A stretch of 64,000 nt of DNA from Dromiciops gliroides (Eukaryota; Chordata; Mammalia; Microbiotheria; Microbiotheriidae): positions 362,684,453 to 362,748,452 of the forward strand of contig NC_057861.1 of assembly GCF_019393635.1 (NCBI RefSeq). The letters run 5' to 3'. Within the stretch, counting starts at the first letter, position 1. Each line of letters begins with the position of its first letter. Positions 22,991 to 35,819 of this stretch are shown here, piece by piece. The notes under the pieces are model-generated. The model was not told the DNA's origin. It ran no database searches and was given only the letters and a program-made list of their open reading frames with translations. The position numbers and the translations under genes were made by a program.

Positions 22991-23995
22991 GAGTTACATG
23001 TATCATCTTACCATTTGGGAATATAAACAATTTAACCTAAGTAAATTCCTCATGTTTTCTCACTTATTTTTATTTTTTGTACCTCTCTCAAGTCTTGTGT
23101 TTGAATGTTAAATTTTTTATTCAGCTCTGGGCTTTTCATCAGGAATGCCTGGAAGTCCTCTATTTCATTAAATATCCATTTCCCCCATGTAGGTATCTAC
23201 TCAGTTTTGCTGAGTTGGTTATTCTTTGTTGTAATTCTAGTTCTTTTATCTTCCAGAATATCATATTCTGTAATACTCTAAGCTCTCTATTTCTTTAACT
23301 TGAAAGCTAGTAAATCTTGTGTGATTCTGAATGCAGCTCCATGGAATTTTATGGTTTATTCTTGACATATTTTTCTTTGACCTAGGAGCTCTGTAATTTG
23401 GCTTTATTACTCCTTGGAGTTCTCATTTTGGGATCTCTCTCAGGTGGGGATTGGTGGATTCTTTCCATTTCTATTTACCCTCTGGTTCTACAATATTGGG
23501 TCAATTTTCTTTTATAATTTCTTGGAATATGATGTCTAGGCTCTTTTTGTTCCCATTCTGCTCTGTATCTGTGACCTGGAAGTGTGTAACAAAAATGGAG
23601 TTTCCAAATGGTGCTCTGTCCTGGACCCAGTGCCTGTACAGCGATCCTCTTTAGTTTCTTTCTGACCAGATTTTCAATCCCTATGCCTTCTCTTAGTACT
23701 AAGAACTCTATTACTGCTGCTGCTGCTTTTGTTGCCCCAAAAGCCACTACTGGTGTAGCTGCTACGATGTGATCCCAATCAGCTCCCCACCCCCAACCCC
23801 TACCAGTGTGATAGACTACTCCTTCTGACCTAGTTCTTCTATGCTGGAAAAAATGTCTCATTACAATATATTGTTTGTTCTGAAGTTCTAGAATTACATT
23901 TGGTGCATTATATTACAATTGTTAGGAGGAGAATGTTGAAAGAGTTGGACTATAATGCTCCCTCTACTCTACCATCTTGGTTCCACCCCAATCAT
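22991..23995 (-). mobile_element. Half-L1-like ORF1 and 5' UTR, minus strand
   Basis: Complement of the segment that reads KEDFQAFVVKRSEL in the plus copy at 62,640-62,820 (here GGAAGTCCTCTATTTCATTA near 23,150). Further right are GTGGATTCTTTCCATTTC and, at the end, ACCATCTTGGTTCCACCCC, the complement of an L1-type 5' start (GGAACCAAGATGG). With 21,370-22,990 it makes an element with ORF1 joined almost directly to the ORF2 C-terminal region, as in HAL1 (half-L1). Decayed; not mobile. Confidence 0.55.
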
Positions 23996-25265
23996 TAATT
24001 ACTCAAAAGAAATTGACCTAAGTATCCAAATTGAAAATAAACATATGGATCTAAAGAATGCCTATTTTTCAGATTGTGGCATATGGTTTAATGGACGTCC
24101 CTCAGATCTGGTCCATCAGGACATATAACTTGTACAGACACTGTGTATGGATAATTATCTGGGTCTAGAATAAAAGTGTATGAGAAAAATGGGGTGTTAT
24201 GAAACACTCCAAGCTTTCCTTTTAAACAAAGGTATGGCATATAAATATCAATATTCTTCCAGTGATTCATTGTGACTATGAATCATAGAATACCTTGGAC
24301 ATTGATGAATTAAATTTATGTCATTCCTAGAAGGCAATAGAGACACATATGGTTGATTGAATAGTCTTTTGCATATAACTAATGAAGTGTTATATTGAAG
24401 AGGAACTAAAGATGTCATCAAACAATTGTATAATTAGAAAAGTAAGTAAAGTGGTCATATAGAGACAAATGAGGGATAGCAGATGTCAGGCTACTATGTT
24501 CCACTGGTATATTCATAACGTCAAGAGATTTAAAGGAAGGCCTTTAGCAGTTGAGCTAGATATCCCATGGAGGATTTGAGAAAGGAGAAAGGGTGAAGTA
24601 CCACAGAATGAGAATGGAAAATGTGCTGCCATCTAAACTTAGGAGTACAAATACTTTGGAGATAATAGATCAATTGAAGGAGAGAAATATAACATAAACT
24701 GGAAATTTGTAATATTCTCTCATCTATTATTCTATGATTGTTTTATGTCCCTAACAATGAAATCACCATTTTCCCCTAATTCCCATGCCATTTATCTTAA
24801 TGTCTTTTTTATAATTTTGAGATGGTCTACAATATTTCTCTTATTACCTTAACTAGATGTTCTATTCTTGGAAGATAGGGCATAGGTCTTATATTACTTC
24901 ATTTTCCTGTAATTGTCTAATGCTTTAAAGATAATAGGTTCTCAACATATATTATGTGATTGGTTAATTTTGATATAGATATGTGTATTTATATATTCTT
25001 GTGGATATTTTTTCTATAGCAAGCATATCTTATTTTTGCTATAGAGAGGTATGCTAATCTAAGTCATAAATGGATTTAAAGATTTTAAAACATCATCTCT
25101 TCAAGTCCAAAGAATAGAGCTTAGACAACTTCCAGAAAATAAAATGAGAACACAATCAGAAATAAAATTTTAGTTAAATTAGATGTAGTATAACCTCATA
25201 GAATTGGAAGAACCTTTATAACTAGCCTCTTTTCATTAATTAATAGATTGCTTAAGTTGTTTTTT
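23996..25265. other. Non-coding stretch with an L2 fragment
   Basis: Mostly nothing recognisable. A short L2 3' end (GGAAGATAGGGCATAGGTCT) sits at about 24,840-24,970. Confidence 0.5.
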
Positions 25266-25267
25266 TT

Positions 25268-25400
25268 CTTTTTTTTGCAGATTAGGAAACTGAGTGAGAT
25301 GAATGAACATACCCAGTAACACAGTTAGTAGCAGAGCAAGGTCTGGAACCCAGGTTGCTTTACCACCAGATTAATGTCCTTTCTAATAAACTATATTTTT
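25268..25400 (-). repeat. MIR-type SINE
   Basis: GCAGATTAGGAAACTGAGTG, then AACACAGTTAGTAGCAGAGC, minus orientation. Confidence 0.65.
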
Positions 25401-25649
25401 GTCTTTATCTTAAAAATAATATTTTAGATTGAAATTTTACTTTAGAAAACTCACACTGCATGAGGTATAGTAAAGCAACTTTAGCACTGAAAGAAGAAGA
25501 GAGCATAGCTATTTTCTTTGGAGGAAATTCTTTGAGATTTCTTCTTTTGGGAAGTGAATTATTTATGAAGACAAGCAATTCTGCAGCTCTGCTTTGTGCT
25601 TGTGAGACTGCAAGCTGTGATTAAATTATGAATGACAGGAAAGTTGTAA

Positions 25650-25755
25650 TAGGCACAGGATGGTAGTGATTCCAACTAACCAGCCATGAAGCTTTGGATA
25701 AGCCCTGACATCTTTGGGCCTCAGTTTCTTTATATATAAATTAGGAGTTTGCACC
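25650..25755 (+). repeat. MIR-type SINE fragment
   Basis: GGGCCTCAGTTTCTTTATAT preceded by GGATAAGCCCTGACATC. Confidence 0.55.
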
Positions 25756-25760
25756 TAATT

Positions 25761-25917
25761 AGGGGATCTTAACCTTTCTTGCCTCCTGGACCCCTCTCAC
25801 AGTCTGAAGAAACTTATGGATTCCTTCTTAGAATAATGTTTTTTAATGCATAAGGTTGAACACATAGTACTGTATTGAAGCACAGTAACCAAGATGAATA
25901 AAGAAAACAAGTTCTTA
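25761..25917. mobile_element. Short palindromic DNA-transposon-like element, copy 1
   Basis: Starts GGGGATCTTAACC and carries CCTCCTGGACCCCTCTC, then AATGTTTTTTAATGCATAAG. The reverse-complement layout of the same words occurs at 56,327-56,510. Resembles an old non-autonomous inverted-repeat element; family not assigned. Confidence 0.45.
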
Positions 25918-26029
25918 TACCTCAGATTTAGAACTTTTGGACTATGTGATCTTCAAGTCCAACTTAGTGCTAAGGTTATATAATTCATATGGAGTTATCG
26001 CTAAGTACCCTACATTGGATTTAGAATGA

Positions 26030-26270
26030 TCAATATTTAATAATAGTAGTGGATATTTGCACAGAGTTTTACGTGCATTATCTTATTTTGTTATCATAAA
26101 AAGCTCAGTGGGATAGGGACCATGGGGGTTGATATTTTTCTCATTTTACAAATGAGGAAACTGAGGCTTAGTGAGTTGAAGCAACTTGTGCAGGGTTAAC
26201 TAAAAATGTCAGAGACAGTATTTAAACCCAGGTTTTGCCTGACTCCAAGTTCAGCTACACTACATGAAGT
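26030..26270 (-). repeat. MIR-type SINE
   Basis: Long minus-strand MIR: TCATTTTACAAATGAGGAAA, then CAACTTGTGCAGGGTTAAC, then TTTAAACCCAGGTTTTGCC. Confidence 0.75.
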
Positions 26271-27250
26271 AGCTTTTTGGAATGAGGGAAATCTGCACAA
26301 ATGTCCATCATACTCTAGTGCATTTTGGGATTCCCATCTATCTAGAACCAAAAGGATGTTGAACCCAGTGGAAAATGGAATCTGATAATAAATACCAGGA
26401 TGGATTAAGCATATAAGTATGTACCAGGATCCAACTGAAATGTTGAGGCACCACAAATCTAATCGAGGGGGGGAAATAATTTTGGGCAAATGGTTTTCAG
26501 AGACTCTCTGACCTGAAATTTGGTCAGAATCACAAGATTGTATGGAAAGTGAGCTGTGGACTTGAGTCATTTCAGCATTCAGTTCAATACACAGGAAGCC
26601 TTTTCATATTAGCTAGGATTATGTGAGCTGTGTTTCCCCCCCACCACCATTTTTAAGGCTGATTTAAACACATAAGAGTTCAAAGAATTTTTAATGGATG
26701 GCTTACTTTTCTCTTCTGAGCCATCCCATTACATTTTTATTCCTGGAATGAATGTAATTTTTTTCCAATTTAAAAAGTTTCTTTATATCACAGGGCCCCT
26801 TTTTCCTAAATAGGAAAATACAAAAGTAAGTCAACAATTACATCACAAAAATCTATGATTAAAAATTACTTCAGACTAACATATCAAGTTGTTATAGCAA
26901 CTATACAATAAAGTTCAAATGAATATATCTAGAATTGTAAAACATCCCCAATAGAACTTGCTTTTTACTTTTTGATTAAGCTCATCTTTGTGTTATAGCA
27001 GTATAATTTTGTATTTTGTGTTATCATAATAAGGAGGTTTCATACTATGCTCTTTTTGTTTTATTGGGTACATATTATTTTTAGTATCCAGTACTAATGA
27101 ATTTAACCTTTGTGTCTATGTTCAGGACATAAACATGGTGTATGAAAAAAATGAGTTAGGCTTATGTATCTTGTATCTTGCTCTGAGAGAAAAGTTGAGA
27201 TCATAGGCTATCATTAGCATAAACACTGAAGCTATCAAATAATCCCTTTA
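26271..27250. other. No gene or repeat recognised
   Basis: AT-rich; the 124-codon minus frame at 26,196-26,570 overlaps the MIR and has no recognisable domain. Confidence 0.5.
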
Positions 27251-27254
27251 ATAT

Positions 27255-27790
27255 TCTTTGGCCAATGACTTTGATAGAAATGTAGATAAGATCATTTAAA
27301 AATTTACAGATGACACAAGCTGGAAAGGATAATTAATGTTTTGTATCACAGAATAAGAATCCAAAAAGGTTAGAATGTTGGGCCAGATCTGATGATTTGT
27401 AATTGTGTAAAACCTTACTCTTAGGTTTAAGCAATCAGCTTCACAATTACAAAATTGGAGAAGTATTCATGTGTGAAAAATGTAGAAGAGAGAGGAATAG
27501 CAGATACAAGATCAAAATATGTCAGGTGCATTAATTGGCAACCAAAGAAACTAATGTAATCATGGATGGAAGTTACTGAGAGGCAGATATGGGCTTAAGG
27601 TAAGGAGAATTTCCTAACAATTATAGAGCTATCTGAAAATGGAATGGATTATCTGAAGAGAGAGTGGATTCCCTCAATGCTAGAGATTTTCGAAGGTGAT
27701 ATAACTATGTATAGGATACTTTCTTGGGTTTGTGTTATACTAGTTTGCTTCTGATCTCACAGCTTTGAGATTTTGTGAATCTTTATAATT
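27255..27790 (+). repeat. CR1/L3 LINE 3' part
   Basis: Ancient plus-strand CR1/L3: TTTACAGATGACACAAGCTG (the F-x-D-D-T-K-L reverse transcriptase region), then AATGTTGGGCCAGATCTGAT, and further on TCTGAAAATGGAATGGATTA and GCTTTGAGATTTTGTGAA of the 3' UTR. Confidence 0.7.
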
Positions 27791-30095
27791 TTTTAAGACT
27801 ATTCCAAATACATAATATGTTTTTTATCAGATAAATAGACTTGTGGTTTGCTTAATTGAGAGAGAACTCCTGGATCTGTGAGATCACACACCCAATTGAA
27901 TATTTGATTACAACTACATAGAAAAAACATCTTACAAAAGAAAACAAAGGGAAAAAACCTACTAGGATAGCAATATGTCAGGCAGTATTCACATATCAAT
28001 TAAGGAAAATACTTCATAACATGCAGTTATATATTTTTTTCTATATGAGTATTGTCTTCACAAGTTTCATTAATTCAAGAAATGGTGAATACCAAACCAA
28101 GGTTTAAATCTATCAAGTAAATTTGTTCCTACAAAAGCAAATGAGAAAAATGCAAATCAATCTGATAGCTAACACACATCTTGTACATAAACACTAAAAT
28201 TTATGACTTTACCCTGACAAGGTCATTATTTAGGTTAGAAACTGAGGACATGCTGTATTCAATAAAGGATAAATATTTACCATCCCTGTAGATACTGTGC
28301 AGTGGAATAAAGTAAAAAGAGCACATCATGAAGACCTTTTGCTCCTTGTCCCTCCTCAATATTTGATTTATACTAAATGTATAAAAGTCCTCAGGAAAGA
28401 CTAACTTCTATTATTGCATAAACTGAGAAATGTCTTCTTAAAATGTTCATGTTTATAAATTCAAGCTCAGTGCCAGAGATGACTGTCAGTCCAAATGATA
28501 ACATCAGTTTTGATGTCAACCGATTCAAATTTTAGTCTTATTTCCAGTGGATTTAAAAGTAACAAGTTCATTGATAATAGCTATTTTTAAACGTCTACCA
28601 CGCAATAAAATACATTTCAGTTTAGATGACAATGATCCTTTCCCTTAGGTTATGTTGCTTCTTCTTATAGAAACAAAAACTAAGACAAATAAGAATGGGA
28701 TTAACTCTCTATTTAATGATTGTTTTGTTCATGATTGTTTTAGGAGTCATCGTTATTTTGTTCCTTGCTTCATCAAAAATGTTGAGTATATTTTCATTTG
28801 CTCTTTATTTCAATGTTTCCACACAAGAGACATCATTTTTATAATTGTTATTTTAAAAAAATCACAAATGCACCTTGGAAGAAGCTTAGTGGATTAGGGT
28901 TCGTGTTTGAGAAATACTTTCAAAGTAATTGCATAATATAAATACAGAATTCTATGCTAATATCATCATTGACTTTGGGCCTGAATAAAAGGTTGTATAA
29001 TTATAATACCTTGAATGACAACTCATCTTAATTAGAAAGGTTCCTAGGAAATAGGTTGAGTACAGGGCCCATCAATCACTAAGTAATGATTATATGGCAC
29101 ACCTGGTGTCTGCCAGCTTATTTACAGCAGTTAAGAGGTGTGAGGTTGTTTTTGGCAGCATAAGGTTACTGCTGAGTAAAACTATGTTCAGAGCTTATAG
29201 TTCTCTTGCTGTAGTGGTTGCTACTGTAAGCAAACTGACTTTAATCTATTTTAATATATGGGAAGTTAAAACAAATGCTTTCCACTGTGCATCATTTTAT
29301 CTTTTAAGAAATTTGCAGCCCAAATACAACTGTAATTTGAAAAAATCAGAAGTTTGGCTTAATTACATTTGTTCTTTCCTTGCTTCGGGTACATTAGTAT
29401 CTCTGAGAGCAATAGGTGGACAAACACCATAAATTTTCAGGAATCATTTTTATGTGAGAAAATTTAGTTATAGAATTCTATATATGGAAGGACACTTAAG
29501 ATTGCCTACTCTGGCTCCAGCTGATGTTTAAATGGTAGTGGTTGTAGCTTAGCTTTGTATATCACTTTAGGGTTACTGTTTTGCATTGAGGCCAGCCCTA
29601 TTTTATAAAACTAAAACCAAAACAGAAAAATATTGGCATTGGAATTTCAGAATCTTCTGGGCTGTCTTGTTTCAGTTTTGATCTTTGTGAAAAAGTCAGT
29701 CTAATCCAATCCAATTCAGTGACTGTTTATTAATCACCTAGCACTAGAGAAGAATTCAAGGCTTGGAGACAGTAAGACATAGTTCTAAGCCTACCTGTTA
29801 TACTAGCTGTGTGAGTGAGCAATCACCTCATTTCTCTGTGTCTACGGCAATTCCCTAGGATTTATCTAAGTCATGGATTGAATATCTATTTCAGTTCTTC
29901 CTCATATTCCTGTCTTGTGATGCAGGCAAAGAATTGTGCTAGGTCCTAGGGTTGGTGCAAAGTTTATATGTGACATAATCCCTACCTTGATGGACTTTAT
30001 AGCTTTGCAGTATGTCTAATCAGTAACAATATTTGAACTCCATTATCTCTTATTCTGTAACAGAGAAGTCAGATCAGCTGATCAGAAACGCACCC
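27791..30095. other. Unique-looking non-coding DNA
   Basis: No gene and almost no repeat, apart from a weak MIR trace near 29,760-29,880. Segment 29,050-29,440 has balanced composition and a 112-codon plus frame (29,094-29,432) without recognisable domain; it may be conserved non-coding DNA. Confidence 0.45.
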
Positions 30096-30098
30096 TAA

Positions 30099-30411
30099 AT
30101 ATATATATATATATACATACACACACATATATATGATAAACACATAGAGAATATGTGAATGTATATATAGATATATATACACACATATGTGTATACTATA
30201 TATAAGAACCATACATTTATATATGAGCCACACATACATGTATGTATTGTTATACAATGTGTATGCATATACATATGGGTGTCTATGTTCATATACCATA
30301 CGTATATATGTATATGTGTCCTATAAAAACCATATAGGCATATGTGTTTATAATATACATATGTGTATAAAACATACATTTATATATACACATATATATA
30401 TACATGTGGGA
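30099..30411. repeat. Degenerate TA/CA microsatellite block
   Basis: About 310 bp of ATATAT, ACACAT and TATGTG units. Several long frames are open on both strands because the units lack stops; these are not genes. Confidence 0.9.
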
Positions 30412-30492
30412 ATATAACAATAGCATAACACATGACACAATGTAACATGATGTGACATGACATGATATAACAAACAACATAACATAATATAA
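30412..30492. repeat. Degenerate pentanucleotide repeat (ACATA/ACATG)
   Basis: Successive TAACA, TGACA and ATAAC units adjoining the dinucleotide block. Confidence 0.75.
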
Positions 30493-30519
30493 AGTTTAGG
30501 TTAAAACTGGATGAAGATT

Positions 30520-31140
30520 TAGCAGAGATCCCTGATCTTATTTAAAATTGGAAAGAATATTCAAGGTGATATCATTCAGGTCCTTCATTTTACAAACAAG
30601 GTATCTGGGGTCCTAAGGGTCTTAGCCACACACACCCTCAGTGGCAGAACTGGTTCTAGAATTTTGACTCCTACTCCAATGCCTTTTCCATTAGATCATT
30701 ATTCCAACAATAAAGTTAAACTATCAGTAGAACTAAGTATTCTTATACTGAGGGATATCCAACCTACTTTTTCTGGACAAAAATGAATTGCAATAAGTTC
30801 TGAAAACAGAATATAGACTATTATGGAGTAACCATGTTCATTTCTTCTTAGCAATTAAGAACACTGCCTACTCTAATTTCTAAGCCACCTTAAAAATTAG
30901 TTACTAAAACTAGTGAGAAAGTTTCATTGATAAGTAATTGAAATTGAGGGGAAAAAACAGTCTAACAGGACCTGAAATATGTGAAATTCCATTATACAAT
31001 AAAATACAAAGAAATATCAAAGGTTGTGTTCATAAAACCTCAGAGGTGAAAGAGACTTAAAGGCCCTCTAGCTCAATCTTTTCCTGACCAATAATTCCCT
31101 TTACAATATCCCTAACAAATGATCATCTAGCCATACAGTG
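30520..31140 (-). repeat. Old SINE and CR1/L3 remnants
   Basis: MIR-like CTTCATTTTACAAACAAGGT near 30,580 (minus), and a CR1/L3 3' fragment at 31,035-31,140 (AGGTGAAAGAGACTTAAAGG, then AACAAATGATCATCTAGCC). No gene between. Confidence 0.5.
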
Positions 31141-31199
31141 GTCAATCTGTGTCAGTGGCAGGCTACCAGAAAGCTACATCAACACTCTTAGACTCTTGA

Positions 31200-32060
31200 A
31201 CATGGGAGAAAGGGTGAGTAGTAGTGGTACTGACAGAAATAGTAAAATCAAAAAAGAAGAGAAAAACTCTAGAAAAGATACTGATCTTAGTTTGGTACAT
31301 GTTAAATTCCAGGATATGATAGGTAAGGAATGTGTTGTGGGTACTTGGAGATGCAGACTGGGGATTTGGAAGAGAAGACAAAATTAGAGAGATAGATTTG
31401 GGAATCATGTGAAAGAAATGGTAGTTGAAGTCTTAAGAATGAATGATATCACCAAGGGAGAGAAAGCAGAGAGATAAGAGAAGCTAGCCAAGGAAGTATA
31501 GATTTTTGAGGAACACTCACATTAAAGGGCCAGGAAGAAGACAAAAAGCCAGTGGAGGAGAAAAATACCTAGTGTAGCTAGCTACAAGGACAACCAGAAG
31601 AAATTAGGTCTTCAAACCTAATGGATGAAAAAGTATTGGCAGAAGGTATACAAGTTTCAAAACTACAAAGGGGAAAAGAAAGATGAGGTTTAGAAAAAAA
31701 GCAGCCTGTTACTGACCGGAGAGAACAGCTTTAGAAGAGCATGTTGGGGCTGAGGGAATATGCAGAAGCCTGATTTTGAGGAACTGAGAGATATAATTTA
31801 TAATAAAATAGACTCATTGGATGAACTTTTTTGAGAAGCTTGGCAGTGAAGGAGATGAGGGATCAATCTAGAAACATTTTTACAAGGCCCAGGCATTATG
31901 CTATGTCTGAAAGATCTGACAGTAGCTAGATGGAGTAGAAGGTTCAAGAAAAAGCAAGCACTTTTTTGGGGGTGGGATGGAAAGAGGTTAGTCAGGCTTG
32001 AGAATGTATGAAAGTGCTTTGAAAAATTTGAAAGCGCCTTAGAATATAAGAGGGCATGAA
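31200..32060 (+). repeat. Probable old dispersed repeat, repeat A-like distal part
   Basis: Purine-rich text such as GAGAAGCTTGGCAGTGAAGG near 31,830 resembles the distal module of a mammal-wide repeat. Assignment is weak; no coding frame. Confidence 0.4.
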
Positions 32061-35000
32061 TGTTGTCATTCATTTGCTGAATGAATTCTCTTTTTGTTGG
32101 AAGCAGCAGATAGGTGAATCTTGTTCTTGCCTATGTTGAGTGTGACATCTATTTTGGTTAATTTAAACATATTTAAATATTCTAAAAATATCTTGTAGAA
32201 CATTAAATAGAGGGCTTTTTCTTACTGTTCTAGTAAGAGTAATTGAATTCTTATGTAATTTTTCATTAATTACATGGTAACTTGATCTATCTATTTCTGT
32301 TTGATTAAACCTCAACAAAGAATGTTAGCAATCAATCAGTCTTTAATAGTCTAATTAGCATATAATTACTGACCTACTAAATCTAAATGGCTATGTGAGA
32401 GACCATGGATAATATCAGTTTAAAAAGATTTATTACTATCTTCAGTAGAGACTCTCCATTTCTAAGGAGAGGATTTCATTTTCTAACTAGCATTACTTAG
32501 GAGACCCATTCTATTTGGCACATTTATAAACTAGGATGGATATTGTTAATGAATTTCAAGATGGACTTTGTTTTCTTGTGGCCCTTCTCATTTGAATGTT
32601 ATGTCACAAACTAGTGAGGGGAGAGTAAAGAGAGTGCATAAGAGAAGAGCCTAGAAGACAAAGAACAGAGAACACGCAGATCTGAAACAGAGGCTAGGTC
32701 AGATGTGTTCAATGGATAAGATGGAATAGGACGGTGGCCTTTTTTTGCTTTTTTTTTCTTTTACTAGTACCTGCATTGTTGGTTATAAGGAGGTTTGCAA
32801 GCAAGGAGTGTTTCAGGGTGGTCTCAGTTTTCCATTAAAAAAACCCAACATCATAAATATGCATTTGGTAACTATTGATCAAACACAATTTTAATAAATT
32901 ACTTTAACTGGCTATGCCAATATACAAATGCACATTATTTTATGAAGCTGAGGAACAAAGATTTTCGGTTAATAATATTTACCTTTTATGAACACTATAT
33001 AATGATAACATTCTATTAGTTCACCTTCCCTTCCCCTATAACCAGATTTTTAAAAAATTCTGTAAAGATTTATATAAAACTATTTCTATAGAATTTTTTA
33101 CAGTTGAGAGATATCCTTTTGTCTCTCTGTGAGAGAAAAAGCATGTGAGTTACAATAGCTTGGCATGAATGATGGTTTGAAAAAAAAAACATAGTATGCC
33201 ATTTCAAAATAGGCTGAAGCTAATTAAGTCAAATAAAACTGAAAATGGGGTAGGCTATATGCTTAGAAGTATGCTTGTGTACCAATGACATAATACCTTT
33301 AGGGACATTCACCAGCCTCCTCTCTGCTTTCCTGACTGGCTTAAGCTCATTTAGCTAAATGCTATTAGCCTTAGGACATGATGAAGGGGAAGAAAGAGGA
33401 CCAGCTGAGGTTTAAAGCCTTTGTGTAGTCTAATAGGCCAGGTTAGCATTTTGCAGATGTTGGGTTTCCAAATCAATAATTCTGTTGACAGCACAGAGGG
33501 GCAGTAGCTATTAGATGATGTAATTTGGAATTAAATTTTCTTCCTTGATGAAGACAAACAAATCTCATTTGCAGTGTAAAATATCTAACATGGTGAGAAT
33601 AATGCCTCTTTTTTTTCTGCTTTCTGACCCAAGGGCATTTCACAGAATGAGAAGTCAAGGTCACAGGGACAGCCATCACCCTGCAGATAAAGAAACTGCA
33701 ACCAAAGACTTCATTATTGCTAAGATGTGAAATCCTAATTTTTTTCACATATCAGATGTGAGCTAAGTGATAACAATAGTAGTACAGGTATTTGTAGCTG
33801 TGTGTTGTGTTGGGAGAAACAGAATCCATTGCTATTACAGCTGTACTTTTGATATGTCATTTATTTGGAACAAATAGAGGGCGGCATGCCAGTTGCTATG
33901 GAAACAAGTTCTACTTTGGAGCAGTGAGGGACCTCTAAGCACATTTAGAAATTACTTCCTTCTCATTATGCTCCAGCATTTGTTCGATGGTGTTGCTTGC
34001 AATTAAATAGAAATGAAGGTTTAATTAAAAAATTAAATTACATTTTTAGGACTGTCCTTTGTGTACAACTAAGTGAGAGACAGGAAGAATGCTGCAAGGA
34101 ATGAAAGTGGGGGGGGGAGGTGTGTTTTGGAATGAGGTAAACATGATGCTGTTGTGTTGTCTCATTTGCTCTTCCTATCTTCTGTGTGTACACATCTTGT
34201 GGTGGTGTATTCTTTCATCTCATTTTACTACAGAAGAAAAAAAGAAAATATCATGCATGGTGTTTTGTGAGGTTGTAAGCATTTGAAGGCCACGTGTGAA
34301 AGTTGGAGGTCAGGCTGATTTAGAGGTTAACGACCAACTGTTTTCTTTCCTTGTGATTACCTAATAAGCACAAAGACAGATCTCTAGCATCCATATTAAA
34401 GGAAAGTATTTTAAACACCATTAACTAACAAATATGATTGAATAATAATTTGAGGGGGACAGCATTTCATGAACAGGAAAACATACAAATGAGGATGTCA
34501 AAATATGAGGTGATTTTACTTTCCTTCTCTGAAATGGAAAGCACGGGGCATTTTAAAAAGCAGAAAAGTACATTATGCAAATAGAGAGGGAGGGATCCTG
34601 AGCTACTGAAAGGGAGGCTCATTTGCACTTTGAATTCCTCTGTAGCATGTATTTGCACATGCATTTTAAAAACCTCTAGTTACACACTTATTGTCGCATA
34701 AAACTATATATTTAAAAAAATTGAAGGGATGTATCTCAGTTGGACAAACATAAAAAAAGCTTCCCCCCCATAATTATTGAAGAACAATAAATAATTCTAT
34801 TTATTTTATATTTGAAGTTTTCCCTAGAGTTACCAAAGGGGATGGGACAACACAAAGTAATTAGTAATATAATGGTAGATGTTCACAGATATACTTGCAA
34901 GTAGGCAATGAAACATATTTTTTTTTTAATGAAGGTCCCTTGATTTTTTAATTGTGCTTGTTTTCATTCCACTAGTGCTTATAATTTGAAAATCACAGTC

Positions 35001-35570
35001 TTCTGGTCATACCAGATATAGTTGTGAATTTATTGAATTGGATTGAATCATCAAATCACCCCACTCCCTTCCACAACCATCCCCAAAGAAAAAAGGAAAA
35101 TGAATTTAAATAGCGGTTTATGATTTCAAAATAGGATATTTTCATCTCACTGTTTATGAGGTGTCCACTTAAGTAGACATTATTTATGCTTTGTGGATCT
35201 ATGTTCAATCAATCCCTTAGTCAAGATGAGTCCTTGTAACAATGAAGTCCCATACTATAAAAAGACTGTATAGAGAACTGCAAACAGATTCCTCTGTAAT
35301 AACAAGGGCTTCATTGGTACTGAACAGCTGCTGCACCAGCAGTCCTGAGACTCGCATGAGGTTGCTATGAATATGTTCACAGCATGCTGAGGCTGGCTTC
35401 ATGCTGCTAAAATGCTGGATCGCCAAACTGAGGTCTGCTGGAGTGTGCATGCTTCATCTTATTTAATTCAGAGCATTTCTTAAAGAGGATCCTTTTCTTT
35501 TAGTCAGGAGAGGTGGAAATGTTGCTGCTCAATGTATTTGGAATGATAATACCCAATGACTTCATTTAGA
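32061..35570. other. Unique-looking non-coding DNA, possible regulatory region
   Basis: Free of named repeats. It holds TAATTA-type homeodomain-like words (for example GCTAATTAAGTC near 33,218 and TTTAATTAAAAAATTAAATT near 34,020), the X-box candidate at 33,892, and a GC-balanced segment at 35,220-35,460. No coding frame with a domain. Confidence 0.45.
33892..33905 (+). promoter_or_regulatory. Candidate RFX X-box
   Basis: GTTGCTATGGAAAC matches the palindromic X-box bound by RFX factors (GTTGCC/T-AT-GGNAAC). About 20 bp upstream, CAAATAGAGGGCG (33,871-33,883) matches most positions of the CTCF core. Both are motif matches only. Confidence 0.4.
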
Positions 35571-35572
35571 GA

Positions 35573-35815
35573 GAGAGTGTGGTATCATGGATAGAGTGTT
35601 AGACTTGGAGGCAGAAAAACCTAGGATCCAACTCAACTCTGCTGCTAATTAGTTGTGTGACCAGAGGCAAGCCATTTAACATCTTAGGGTTCCCTCATCT
35701 TTATAAAAAAAGATGTGCCATATTTACCTCACAGGGTTGTTTCAAGGATGGCCCTTTACAAACAGTAAAGTGATATGCAAATGTAAGGCTATTATCATCA
35801 TCACCAATATTATAA
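35573..35815 (+). repeat. Full-length MIR/CORE-type SINE
   Basis: GAGTGTTAGACTTGGAGGCA, then TAATTAGTTGTGTGACCAG, then CCTCACAGGGTTGTTTCAAG, ending in AAGGCTATTATCATCATC. Confidence 0.75.
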
Positions 35816-35819
35816 TTAT

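Noticed and set aside
23475-23861. 128-codon minus frame with alanine-rich middle
   Set aside because: It falls in the half-L1 5' region and shows no known domain; the CTGCTGCTG run explains the alanine stretch.
26196-26570. 124-codon minus frame
   Set aside because: Part lies in a MIR; no motif, and its start and end fit chance.
30069-30480. Several overlapping open frames of 60-95 codons on both strands
   Set aside because: They lie in a TA/CA microsatellite whose units lack stop codons; tyrosine/isoleucine/histidine repeats are the translation of the repeat.
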